DNA of 64,000 bases. Source: Leptospira selangorensis. Its GTDB lineage: Bacteria > Spirochaetota > Leptospiria > Leptospirales > Leptospiraceae. The notes under the pieces were generated by a model. The model saw nothing but the letters and a program-made list of their open reading frames with translations, was not told the DNA's origin and did no database searches. Location: contig NZ_RQES01000019.1 in assembly GCF_004769405.1 (NCBI RefSeq), positions 310,001-374,000 of the forward strand, written 5' to 3'. How positions within the stretch are numbered: the first letter of the stretch is position 1; the number at the start of each line of letters is the position of its first letter. Below, in pieces: positions 40,152-49,966 of the stretch. The translations under genes were made by a program, and so were the position numbers.

Positions 40152-41065
40152 AGTTTTTTCTCCACTAGTTTCAAAAATAATTCCTCCAATCGATTGGACT
40201 TGTTTCTCATACTGGAAATTTGGATCCCGCTCTTATCTAATAGTCGGAATAATTCGTTTAACGAATTATTTTTACCTATATCCACTTCTAATGTTAGGTC
40301 ATCCAATTTATTTAAATGAAATCCATTTAGATCGATCGGGGAAGATACCGGTTGTTTTAGATCTAGAACGAATGTCTGGCTATCTAGTTTGACCAAAAGT
40401 TCCTTCATGGAAGTATTCTCTACGATCTTTCCCTGGTCTATGATTGCTATTTTCTTACAGAGATTTTCGGCTTCTTCCAAATAATGAGTGGTGAGAATGA
40501 TCGTGATCCCTGATTCGTTTAGTTTAACTAAAAAATCCCAAAGAGATCTTCTGAACTCTATATCCACTCCAGCGGTCGGCTCATCCAAGATCAAAACTTT
40601 CGGGTTATGGACTAGGGCTCTCGCGATCATGAGCCTTCTTTTCATTCCGCCGGAAAGTCTACCTGCACCTTCTTTTCTTTTTTCGTAGAGACCTAGTTGG
40701 CTTAAATAATTATGAGTCCTTTCCACAGCCACCTTTCTGGAAAGACCGTAATACCCTCCCTGGTTGGCGACTATCTGTTCTACTCGTTCGAAAATATTAA
40801 AATTGAATTCTTGTGGAACTACACCAATATAAGATTTTGCTAATGTAAGTTCCGTATCTATATCCGCTCCGTAAATTTTCACTTCTCCGGAAGTTTTATT
40901 TACTAGGGAACTTAAGATGCCGATCGTAGTGGACTTCCCCGCACCGTTAGGACCTAGGAGAGCAAAAAAGTCCCCTTCGTCCACAGTCAGATCAATTCCT
41001 TTTAAGGCCTGCACCCCTCCGGCATAGGTCTTCACCAAATTTTTTATCTCTAAGGCTTTGTTCAT
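40148..41065 (-). CDS. ABC transporter ATP-binding protein (YadG-like)
   Basis: The 305-residue ATPase has Walker A GPNGAGKSTT, QEFNFNIFERV, signature LSGGMKRRLM and Walker B VLILDEPTAGVD, plus the C-terminal domain ending MRNKSNRLEELFLKLVEKK. Many blocks are nearly identical to E. coli YadG (GGVQALKGIDL, LLGPNGAGKSTTIGI, SSLVNKTSG, ILTTHYLEEAE). It pairs with the YadH-like permease downstream. It is the first gene of the six-gene operon running to the glutaredoxins; no promoter stands out in the 62 bases before it. Confidence 0.92.
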   Translation of the reverse strand: MNKALEIKNLVKTYAGGVQALKGIDLTVDEGDFFALLGPNGAGKSTTIGILSSLVNKTSGEVKIYGADIDTELTLAKSYIGVVPQEFNFNIFERVEQIVANQGGYYGLSRKVAVERTHNYLSQLGLYEKRKEGAGRLSGGMKRRLMIARALVHNPKVLILDEPTAGVDIEFRRSLWDFLVKLNESGITIILTTHYLEEAENLCKKIAIIDQGKIVENTSMKELLVKLDSQTFVLDLKQPVSSPIDLNGFHLNKLDDLTLEVDIGKNNSLNELFRLLDKSGIQISSMRNKSNRLEELFLKLVEKKL

Positions 41066-41127
41066 TCCCGAAAAATCGCTCCAATTCTATGATTTTGAAC
41101 AAGCCCTGTTTAGACAATCTTTTGGCT

Positions 41128-42507
41128 TTAGGAAGAGCTTAAGATTTCTCTTGCTTTCCTGGCAGCATTTCTTGCGATTTCAGGCAAAGCGGGGTGAACA
41201 TAAATCATCTTTAGCAAGTCATCTAGAGTCCCACCCATGGTCATCAGGAGTATAAAAAGATGGATCAGGTTGGAAGCCTCATCTCCCAAAATATGTGCCC
41301 CTAGGACTTTTCTGGTTTTTGGACTTACTAATATTTTGACGAATTGGTCTTCGGATAGTCTAGCCATTCCTGTGGCACTACTGGAATAAGGATTGATTGC
41401 TGAGATATATTCGATCCCTTCTTCCTGTAATTGTTGTTCCGTTTTACCCACAGCTGCTACTTGGGGATGGGTGAATACGGAATGGGGGACCGGTGGATAT
41501 TCGACCGGAGTTCTTTTTTTGTCCACATATAAGGAATTAAATAGAAACTCTCCCTCAAAGTTTACTGAATGTCGGAAGAAATATTTTCCAATAATATCTC
41601 CCAGGGCATATACTCCGTCCGCAGTTGTTTCGAAGTATTCGTTTGTTTTTATATAACCTTTTTCATCCGTTTGGATACCAGTCCGTTGGAGGTCCAACCA
41701 ATCCGTATTCGGTTTGATCCCTGTGGCGACAAGTAATGCGTCTCCTTCCAATATATATGTTTCTGAAGAATTTTTGCACTCTAAGCGGAAGATTCCGTCT
41801 TTATAGTCTACCTTCTTCACTTCTGTTCCTAGACGAACATCTTCTCTTTTAGAAAATGCTTTTTCGAAACCGTCTATAATATCTTTGTCTTCATGAGAAA
41901 GCATTCTGTTTCGAACGATAAAAGTAGTTTTAGAACCGAACGCAGAATAAGCAAATCCAAGTTCTAAACCAATATAACCTCCACCGATGACCAAAAGTTT
42001 TTTAGGAAGTTCAGTTCTTCTGAGAGCTTCTCTACTAGTCATATAAGGAGTTCCTGCAAGACCAGGGATATCCGGGATAGAAGGTCTACATCCAGCGGCT
42101 ATAAAAATACGATCTGCGGTGATCAGTTCTCCGTTTACTTTTACTACCTTATTCTCCACGAATCTTCCTTCATGAGGATAAAAGTCTATGTTTGGATTTT
42201 TTTTGTAAGCAGGGATAATACTGTCTGAGTCCGCATCTACTGTGGCAGAAACTCTTTCCACCAAAGTTTTAAAATCTACGGAGAATGGACCTGGGATTCC
42301 CAACTGAAATTTGGAGGCATCCTTTGCTTGTGCTAATATTTCCGCAGGATGGATGAGCATCTTAGAAGGAATACAACCTCTATTTAAACAGGTCCCTCCT
42401 AAACGATCTTTTTCTAAAATTGCTACCTTATAACCAAGTTTAGAAGGAGGTGTGACTAGCTTTGTTCCTCCTCCAGAGCCTATTACTAAAATATCATACT
42501 TTTTCAT
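41128..42507 (-). CDS. FAD-dependent disulfide oxidoreductase (mycothione/dihydrolipoamide reductase-like)
   Basis: The 459-residue flavoprotein has the redox disulfide CLNRGC (40-45) in GGTCLNRGCIPSKMLIHPAE, a Rossmann site DILVIGSGGGT, NAD(P) motif VIGGGYIGLELGF, and YVHPALPEIARNA with the catalytic His-Glu pair. The IPSKMLIHPA and HPALPE forms are closest to mycothione reductase-like and dihydrolipoamide dehydrogenases. The FAD loop GSGGGTKLVTPPSKLG is unusual for glutathione reductase. Substrate is unknown; glutathione metabolism genes nearby make a low-molecular-weight thiol disulfide a possibility. Confidence 0.85.
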   Translation of the reverse strand: MKKYDILVIGSGGGTKLVTPPSKLGYKVAILEKDRLGGTCLNRGCIPSKMLIHPAEILAQAKDASKFQLGIPGPFSVDFKTLVERVSATVDADSDSIIPAYKKNPNIDFYPHEGRFVENKVVKVNGELITADRIFIAAGCRPSIPDIPGLAGTPYMTSREALRRTELPKKLLVIGGGYIGLELGFAYSAFGSKTTFIVRNRMLSHEDKDIIDGFEKAFSKREDVRLGTEVKKVDYKDGIFRLECKNSSETYILEGDALLVATGIKPNTDWLDLQRTGIQTDEKGYIKTNEYFETTADGVYALGDIIGKYFFRHSVNFEGEFLFNSLYVDKKRTPVEYPPVPHSVFTHPQVAAVGKTEQQLQEEGIEYISAINPYSSSATGMARLSEDQFVKILVSPKTRKVLGAHILGDEASNLIHLFILLMTMGGTLDDLLKMIYVHPALPEIARNAARKAREILSSS

Positions 42508-42544
42508 GCGGTTAATTCAATGGAGAATGGGATACTTCTAAACG

Positions 42545-42558
42545 AAAAGAATTCTTTT
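42545..42558. promoter_or_regulatory. Perfect 14-base palindrome upstream of the disulfide reductase gene
   Basis: AAAAGAATTCTTTT (42545-42558) is a perfect palindrome 38 bases upstream of the reductase start. Longer AGAGAGA and TCTCTCT stretches also flank the gap. It may be an operator or a chance A/T-rich palindrome; the gap 42508-42675 contains no gene. Confidence 0.3.
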
Positions 42559-42675
42559 AGAGAGAGGCTCAGATAAATCTCAAAAATTTACCAGAGTATT
42601 CTCTCTGATTCACAAAATATTAGATATTGTTTGTACTGATTTCGGGAAAATAAAAAGAGGATGTTTTAGTATCTT

Positions 42676-43491
42676 CTACCATTTATCCCGGAGAGATCTT
42701 AAAGCAATAAACAAAGTTTGAGGATCCGAAGCCAAGGACTGATTTTGCATTTTGTTTCGAATTCCGGACACCAGATTTTCTTTTGGGTCGAATATTCGGA
42801 AGAATGGATTGAATGTCCTTTCTTCCGAAAAGTTTGTAGTCCAAAATTCTTGGTCTTCTTTCATACCTTCCGCTTTGGATAATGCTTTGGCAGCTTCTTC
42901 ATTTTTAGGATCAATAGAAAGGCTGAATTTTAGATTATTTTTGAGATAATCATGTCCAGGGTATAATCTAACGTTTCCCGGAAGATTTTTGAATTCTTTC
43001 AGAACGGTTCCATACAGGGTTTTAGGATCTCCCCCTCGGGTACAATTTCCCACACCTGAATTAAAGATAGTATCTCCGGTAAATACTGCAAAAGGAGATC
43101 CGTTTTCTATCTGCAAAAGACAAACATGAGCAAATGTATGACCAGGAGTATAAATGACTTTTAGATAAGAATTTCCGTCAGGACTTTCTAAAATTTTTTC
43201 TCCTTCTTCTAAAGAATGAGAAGCATGAGGGATTTTTCCGAGCCCAGCAGGATGAGCTAAAACCTTGGCTTTATATTTAGAAACGAGTCCATCATTTCCA
43301 CAGGTATGATCATTATGCTCGTGAGTGTTTAGAATATAATCCAGGTTCCAGGACTTATTCTCCAAAACCTGAGAGATTTGATCCGGATCATACGGATCTA
43401 TAGAAAGTGTTTTTTTAGAATTCGGTTCTCTGACTAGGTAGGTGAAATTTCGGAGAGGACTGTCCGTGTAGATCCTAAGGACTTCTAACAT
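42676..43491 (-). CDS. Metallo-beta-lactamase-fold hydrolase, glyoxalase II-like
   Basis: The 271-residue protein has the metal motif THEHNDH (56-62), a GHTFAHVC region (TPGHT), and the FTGDTIFNSGVGNCTRGG loop typical of hydroxyacylglutathione hydrolases and of the persulfide dioxygenase group. YPGHDYLKNNLKF is near the C-terminus. S-lactoylglutathione hydrolysis is likely given the thiol genes close by, but a broader thioesterase role is possible. Monocistronic or joined with the STAS gene 31 bases upstream. Confidence 0.85.
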   Translation of the reverse strand: MLEVLRIYTDSPLRNFTYLVREPNSKKTLSIDPYDPDQISQVLENKSWNLDYILNTHEHNDHTCGNDGLVSKYKAKVLAHPAGLGKIPHASHSLEEGEKILESPDGNSYLKVIYTPGHTFAHVCLLQIENGSPFAVFTGDTIFNSGVGNCTRGGDPKTLYGTVLKEFKNLPGNVRLYPGHDYLKNNLKFSLSIDPKNEEAAKALSKAEGMKEDQEFWTTNFSEERTFNPFFRIFDPKENLVSGIRNKMQNQSLASDPQTLFIALRSLRDKW

Positions 43492-43522
43492 AGGTTTTAG
43501 AAAAATGGGAGAAGAAGGTTCG

Positions 43523-43837
43523 TTATTGGATAATGTCCAGATGTTTGTCTAGATTTGCGATCCTCAAAATAGTCATTACGTCTCTACTTAGGTTTCTGAG
43601 CTTCAGATGACCATGTCTTTCTGTGACGTACTTTTGGGTATTAAAGATGGCACCGATCCCCGAAGAGTCCAAGTATACATCCCCTTCGAAGTCCAGGATG
43701 ATATCTTTATGACCCTCGTCAAACTGGCGAATGATGAGCTCTTTTAACGCGAATGCGTTCTTTAGGCTAACATTGCCCTGGATCTTAACTACACAAGATC
43801 CTTGTTCTAGGGATACGTCTGTTTGAAAACCTTCCAA
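43523..43837 (-). CDS. STAS-domain anti-sigma factor antagonist
   Basis: The 104-residue protein is a single STAS domain: VVKIQGNVSLKNAFALKELI, DIILDFEGDVYLDSSGIGAIF with the phosphorylatable Ser in DSSG (57-60). Such proteins are switched by anti-sigma kinases and SpoIIE-type phosphatases; a SpoIIE-like phosphatase gene is 4 kb away. The start is TTG, backed by GGAG at 8 bases. The 276-base divergent region to the next gene (43838-44113) contains a stem-loop at 44078 but no gene. Confidence 0.88.
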   Translation of the reverse strand: MEGFQTDVSLEQGSCVVKIQGNVSLKNAFALKELIIRQFDEGHKDIILDFEGDVYLDSSGIGAIFNTQKYVTERHGHLKLRNLSRDVMTILRIANLDKHLDIIQ

Positions 43838-44077
43838 TGAGTGGCTCCGATCTCTATTTCTCTGACTATCCTCGGGTTAAGAAAACAACGGATCTCCAAA
43901 AGAAATCTCGGAATTAATTTCTAAACCGGGAGGGAACCCGATCCAATAGACTAATTTGTGGCAAAGAAGAGGTAAACTCTTTTTTAGAACAAAAAGGGAT
44001 CTAAATCTATTTCAAATAAAATAAGAAATCGCTCGCAAAAACTACTGATTCAGTAAAACTGAGTGCTCGATTTTGTA

Positions 44078-44096
44078 CCGAAACTAAAGGTTTCGG
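44078..44096 (+). promoter_or_regulatory. Hairpin upstream of the metallo-beta-lactamase gene
   Basis: CCGAAAC (44078-44084), a 5-base loop, and GTTTCGG (44090-44096) end 17 bases before the start codon. A short hairpin CAGT-AAA-ACTG lies 25 bases earlier. It could control translation; there is no T-run. Confidence 0.35.
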
Positions 44097-44113
44097 ACGA
44101 TATTTAAAACTGT

Positions 44114-45070
44114 ATGCGGATCAAATTCTGGGGAGTGCGGGGCTCCATTTCTTCCCCCGTTCAGGGCGACCTGATTCGTTCTAAAATTCTTAGGATACTA
44201 AGCTTGGCATCTCCGTCCGACCTCCAAAGTCCGGAGGCAATCGAGGATTTTTTAGACTCCTTGGCGCTTTCCAACTGGAGCACGTACGGCGGAAATACTA
44301 CATGTATAGAGATCCGAGACAAAGAAGATAAGCTCGTTATCATAGACGGTGGTACAGGACTAAGAGAACTGGGAAACTCCATCTTACACGAAGGCTACGC
44401 TTCCGGAAAAGGGAAGGCGGTTTGGATCTTCACCCATACTCATTGGGATCATATCCAAGGGATCCCATTCTTCGTTCCTTTGTATACTCCAGGCAATAAA
44501 TTCGAATTTGTAAGTTCTGTAGAAAATCTAGAAGAAAGATTAAGATACCAACATACATTCACTCATTTCCCGGTTCCTTTCGACGGTTTTCAAGCGGAGA
44601 AAATATTCCGTCATGTTCCGGAAGGTAGGGCATTCAGAGTAACGGATTCTATCACTTCTATTTCAAAAGCGGTCCGCCATCCAGGTGGAAGTTTTTCCTA
44701 TAGATTCGAAGAAGATGGCAAGGCTCTTATCTTTGCTTCGGATGCGGAATTCAATTTGGACGAGATGGAGAATATAGAAGATTATCTGAACTATTTCAGA
44801 GGGGCTGATGTTCTAGTATTCGACACTCAATATACTTTCGAAGAGTCCTTACAGAAAATCGATTGGGGGCATAGCACTGCTTCCATGGCGACAGACATCG
44901 CTTTAAGAGCGAATGTTAAAAAATTAGTAATGTTTCACCATGATCCTTCTTATGATGATGAAAAATTGGATGCAGTGTATCTGCGCGCGATTAAATACAA
45001 AGAAATGTTTGATCCGGACAACCAATTAGAGATCATCATGGCAAGAGAAGGTCTGGAAATCCAAATTTAA
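44114..45070 (+). CDS. Metallo-beta-lactamase-fold hydrolase (RNase Z/cyclic phosphodiesterase type)
   Basis: The 318-residue protein has MRIKFWGVRGSISSP at the N-terminus and THTHWDHIQG (107-116), LIFASDAEFN and a final metal-binding region, the form of phosphoribosyl cyclic phosphodiesterases and ElaC-like proteins. The extra stretch between residues 20 and 60 (RSKILRILSLASPSD) is larger than in short homologues. It precedes glpK by 31 bases on the same strand. Substrate uncertain. Confidence 0.82.
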   Translation: MRIKFWGVRGSISSPVQGDLIRSKILRILSLASPSDLQSPEAIEDFLDSLALSNWSTYGGNTTCIEIRDKEDKLVIIDGGTGLRELGNSILHEGYASGKGKAVWIFTHTHWDHIQGIPFFVPLYTPGNKFEFVSSVENLEERLRYQHTFTHFPVPFDGFQAEKIFRHVPEGRAFRVTDSITSISKAVRHPGGSFSYRFEEDGKALIFASDAEFNLDEMENIEDYLNYFRGADVLVFDTQYTFEESLQKIDWGHSTASMATDIALRANVKKLVMFHHDPSYDDEKLDAVYLRAIKYKEMFDPDNQLEIIMAREGLEIQI

Positions 45071-45101
45071 ACTTTAATTCAATCGATCAGGGAGTAATCG
45101 A

Positions 45102-46595
<1,494 letters not shown>

Positions 46596-47888
46596 TTAGT
46601 AAGAAAAGGAAAGCAGGCTAAATTCCAAAGGTTTTCTTTCGGAATTGATGCCTGCTCCAATAATCAGCTTTGCCTGATCGTACTTAGGAATTTCTAAAAT
46701 ATAACCCGCGGAAATTTTAAAAAATTCATACTGATCTCTTTCTTTTTTAGAAAGATAAATATCTATTCTTAAAACTTCCATATACTTCAAGATACGAAGA
46801 AGTATTTTATCCTTTGTAACAGCATAAAGTTCAATCTCATTGGACGATCTGTTCAGATTGAACTTTTCACCTGAAATTCCTTCGAATTCGATTTCCGTTT
46901 TAGAAGTGTCTTCTTCTGCAGTATCTATATAGATTGGAAAATTTCCTTCTTCATAATAGATCCTTCTGGAGAATCTTCTGAAGATCTCTTTCTCCACAAT
47001 TTCAGGAAATGATTCCCCCGGTTCCGGTTTTTTACTAGGACCATCCAAGATCTGTTTCCATTTGTTTTTGGAAACATTCTTCTCTACCATTCTACGAACA
47101 GGAGGAGATAGTTTTGGGATCGAAAATTTTAAGATCCTTTCATCTAATTTATTCAAAATAGAATTTAAGAATGGTCCATGTATTAGAGGAAGTATCTCAA
47201 TAGAGAAGATACGATCTCTTAGGAATTTCGCAAATTCTATCTCGTAAGTGAATAGATTAGAAACTAATCCTTGTTCTTCCGTAGGAGTTCCAGCATATAA
47301 GATCTTTACCAAACGAAATAGATAGGTTTTACTTTCCGGATCAAAATACAATTCCTCGATTTTTTTGATCACTTCTTCTTCATTTAATTCCGGATTCACT
47401 ATATCTCTGAGGGAAAGATATTTGGTGGAGAACATCCTTTTTCGGAACATTCTATATAGAGTGAAGTTTCCTGTTTGGATACTACCCAATTGTGTTTGTA
47501 AATTTTCTCGAGTAATCAGAATGGGAGCAGTGGATTTCGATATTGGAGTTCCTATAACTCGGTAAGGATTCGAACGGATTGGATAATGAACACCATCGAA
47601 AACTTCCTCAGATTCCTTAGGAAATTTCGAATCCTCCGAATACAGTAAACCTTCCGTATATTTTAAATAAGGAGGGGTTTTAATCGCGGAACTTGGACTA
47701 GTCTTGCGATCATATTCTAATTCATAAAGAAACTTAGGAATAAGTGCGGCCTGGGAATATAGATAAGGAAGTTCTTCAATTTCCGTTAGAGGAAAATCAT
47801 AAAAGGGAGAAATCTTAGAATGTACCCTTGCAACAGAGTCAGGATTACAGAATAGAAAATGATAATTTTCTCCCTCGAAATAGATCAT
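46596..47888 (-). CDS. Unknown protein with a segment resembling the FliG C-terminal domain
   Basis: The 430-residue protein has no signal peptide or membrane helix. Residues about 215-310 fit the FliG C-terminal (motor) domain: RDRIFSIEILPLIHG aligns with FliG RRRMFVFEDIVLLDD, then SILNKLDERIL with RVLREVDNQDL, and RRMVEKNVSKNKWKQIL with FFRNMSKRAAEML, all without gaps; the following FPEIVEKEIFRRFSRRIYYEEG resembles the closing helix. The charged torque residues are mostly changed. The 200-residue N-terminal and 120-residue C-terminal parts are unrecognised. Neighbours are a small protein, a SpoIIE phosphatase and a lipoprotein. The FliG similarity is read by eye and needs a profile search. 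Confidence 0.6.
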   Translation of the reverse strand: MIYFEGENYHFLFCNPDSVARVHSKISPFYDFPLTEIEELPYLYSQAALIPKFLYELEYDRKTSPSSAIKTPPYLKYTEGLLYSEDSKFPKESEEVFDGVHYPIRSNPYRVIGTPISKSTAPILITRENLQTQLGSIQTGNFTLYRMFRKRMFSTKYLSLRDIVNPELNEEEVIKKIEELYFDPESKTYLFRLVKILYAGTPTEEQGLVSNLFTYEIEFAKFLRDRIFSIEILPLIHGPFLNSILNKLDERILKFSIPKLSPPVRRMVEKNVSKNKWKQILDGPSKKPEPGESFPEIVEKEIFRRFSRRIYYEEGNFPIYIDTAEEDTSKTEIEFEGISGEKFNLNRSSNEIELYAVTKDKILLRILKYMEVLRIDIYLSKKERDQYEFFKISAGYILEIPKYDQAKLIIGAGINSERKPLEFSLLSFSY

Positions 47889-47903
47889 GGGAACTTGTAA
47901 AAA

Positions 47904-48191
47904 TTAATCTTCTTCTAATAGATCCGGATGTAAAACGGATAGACCCGGTGCCTTTGTCTCTCTTTTGGAAAGTTTAGAGACTAGTTGTTTTTTGAATAGG
48001 GTCCAATCGTAGGTTTGTTTTAAGGAATCTAATTCTTCTTCGAAGCCGTATTGTAAAAAGTCCAATGTCTCTTCTTCAGTGAGTCCTGTGACAAGGCTAC
48101 TATCTGAAACCACCCTTAGGATTTTACGAATATCTCTTTCATTCCAGACTAGGATTCCTGAAAGTCTTACAACCCAATATTCATTGTCCAT
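47904..48191 (-). CDS. Small hypothetical protein
   Basis: The 95-residue acidic protein (LTEEETLDFLQYGFEEELD, ending HPDLLEED) has no recognisable motif. It is 15 bases from the FliG_C-like gene and 50 bases after the phosphatase gene, so it is probably in their operon. Composition and length suggest a soluble adaptor-type protein, but that is only a guess. Confidence 0.6.
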   Translation of the reverse strand: MDNEYWVVRLSGILVWNERDIRKILRVVSDSSLVTGLTEEETLDFLQYGFEEELDSLKQTYDWTLFKKQLVSKLSKRETKAPGLSVLHPDLLEED

Positions 48192-48241
48192 TCTTACAGA
48201 TTCGTCGATTATTTCTCTTTGTTCAAGAGTAAATTAAGTTC

Positions 48242-49222
48242 TTAAAATTTTCTGACCACTAAAAGACTCATATCGTCTTGTATTCTTCCGCCTGTATGTT
48301 TCACAACGTCGGAAAATAGATCATCTATTAATTTGCGAATATTCTTCTTGGGAGCAGTTTCTAAAAATTTGTATAAATTCTCTCCATAGTATCCGCCAAT
48401 ACTTCTGTTCTTTTGTTCAAAAAGTCCATCAGTGAAACAGAATAGGATATCATCTTTGTCCATTTTGAAACTTTGAGAAGGTTTCGGTTTTTTGAGGGGA
48501 GAATTCATTACCGTGGAAAGGAATTTTCCGTCGGTGCTTACGACGTAAGTTTTATCTTCCTTACTCTTATATAAGACTAGGCTTGGATGAATTCCCGAGT
48601 GTAAAAAATTTCCCTTATTATCCGCCTTCATTAAAAGAAAAGTAGCATAAAGACTACGGTGTATATGCGGGAACGTATTCGTCCTTTCTTCCAAATGTTC
48701 CAACATCTGGTCTATGATTTCATGAGGAGTTTCGAATTTATGGACCAAATGGCTCATTTGGTTCATAATCATTAGACTGAATAGTCCGGCCACATACCCA
48801 TGACCGGAAGTATCTCCAATCCCCATCCAATAATTTCCATCTTTGTCTTTTAAAAAATTATAAAAATCCCCGCCAATAGGATTATAAGTCATACATCTTC
48901 CGCGGATCTCGTAATTTTCATCCACGTAATCCAGAGGAAGAACGTAGTTTTGCATCCTACTGTCTCCTCTACGGAAACGTTTGATTATTTTTCCGAATTC
49001 TTGCTCTCTTGGTAAGATCTTCTCGGTTAAAAACAAAACGAATGCAGAAAAATTAATGAATAAAGTAAAACAACATACTAAAAGTAAAACGATCGGAACT
49101 CGAACCGGAGGGGTATAAAATTTAAGTCCGATTCCCAAAGTACCTAAAATGGAAAGATTCAGCACGATCAAAACCGGCCAGGCGTCTTTCATGTACTGTT
49201 TGATCGTAGTGGAACTTCTCAT
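48242..49222 (-). CDS. Membrane-bound SpoIIE/PP2C-type serine phosphatase
   Basis: The 326-residue protein has two N-terminal membrane helices (AWPVLIVLNLSILGTLGIG, PIVLLLVCCFTLFINFSAF), then a SpoIIE phosphatase domain: YNPIGGDFYNFLKDKDG, WMGIGDTSGHGYVAGLF with metal-binding Asp, HSGIHPSLVLYK, and FCFTDGLFEQKN. RsbU/SpoIIE enzymes dephosphorylate STAS antagonists; a STAS gene lies 4.4 kb away. No sensor domain is visible beyond the helices. Its start overlaps the lipoprotein gene's stop by 4 bases. Confidence 0.9.
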   Translation of the reverse strand: MRSSTTIKQYMKDAWPVLIVLNLSILGTLGIGLKFYTPPVRVPIVLLLVCCFTLFINFSAFVLFLTEKILPREQEFGKIIKRFRRGDSRMQNYVLPLDYVDENYEIRGRCMTYNPIGGDFYNFLKDKDGNYWMGIGDTSGHGYVAGLFSLMIMNQMSHLVHKFETPHEIIDQMLEHLEERTNTFPHIHRSLYATFLLMKADNKGNFLHSGIHPSLVLYKSKEDKTYVVSTDGKFLSTVMNSPLKKPKPSQSFKMDKDDILFCFTDGLFEQKNRSIGGYYGENLYKFLETAPKKNIRKLIDDLFSDVVKHTGGRIQDDMSLLVVRKF

Positions 49223-49836
49223 CTTACCTTAAAATAGGCATGGCCTTGGTATTCCTTCTTGGAATAATTCCTACGAGCAATTCTAAATAACTCATCTTCT
49301 GCATAAGGTATGTTTGTTCCTTCCACTACGCCGAAAGGTTTTTCTCTATAACCGGATTCATAGATCATAGGAATTAATGTGTCGCTAGAAGGATCGTAAT
49401 GATACAATAGTTTGTGAGAAGTTTCCAGGAAATTTATTTCGGGACCTGAGATTTGTTTTCCGTCTTTCCAAACGGATTCTTCTTTTTTAATCTTTTGTGT
49501 ATTGAGTAGAAGCCAGTTCCCACGAGACTCATATTTTCCGGATCCTTCTATTTGGATTCGACGAATTTCTCCTTTTTCTTCGATCTCCCTCAAGTAGTAC
49601 TTTTGGAAAGATTTTTCAGAATTAGAAAATTCCAATTTTTCGGATTGGTTTTCCTTATAAGATGTAGAAGTTAAGGGAGAGAAGGGAGGAAGTTTTTTGC
49701 TATAGATTCCCTTTAAGGTAATATCGCTGGAAGACTCCGGTCTTTCCGGAAGCTCTCTGATCCAAGAAGGGGGGAAACATCCAGTGAGAACGAAAAGAAA
49801 TACGAATATTCTTAGAACTGTAAGTATACCTTTCAT
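49219..49836 (-). CDS. Lipoprotein of unknown function
   Basis: From ATG 49836 the 205-residue product begins MKGILTVLRIFVFLFVLTGC, a lipobox signal, so it should be a lipoprotein. A GTG 8 codons upstream would extend it without improving the signal. The remainder has a lot of Ser, Lys and Glu (SSSDITLKGIYSKKLPPF), LLYHYDPSSDTLIPMIYESG and no family I can name. It is first in the operon phosphatase, small gene, FliG_C-like gene. On the minus strand GCGAG-ACGAAA-CTCGC just upstream can form a stem. Confidence 0.65.
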   Translation of the reverse strand: MKGILTVLRIFVFLFVLTGCFPPSWIRELPERPESSSDITLKGIYSKKLPPFSPLTSTSYKENQSEKLEFSNSEKSFQKYYLREIEEKGEIRRIQIEGSGKYESRGNWLLLNTQKIKKEESVWKDGKQISGPEINFLETSHKLLYHYDPSSDTLIPMIYESGYREKPFGVVEGTNIPYAEDELFRIARRNYSKKEYQGHAYFKVR

Positions 49837-49966
49837 AGGAAATCGGCGGAAAAGAAACACATTATTTGCGAGTTTCGTCTCGCTACACTTCCAAAATCCG
49901 CTTAAGGCCGGAGAAAGGCAAACCGGAAATATGGTAATAGTCCGGCTCGCAACCTAGGCGATTCGA

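Noticed and set aside
44161..44382. Minus-strand frame opposite the metallo-beta-lactamase gene
   Set aside because: Shadow of the sense gene, no family likeness.
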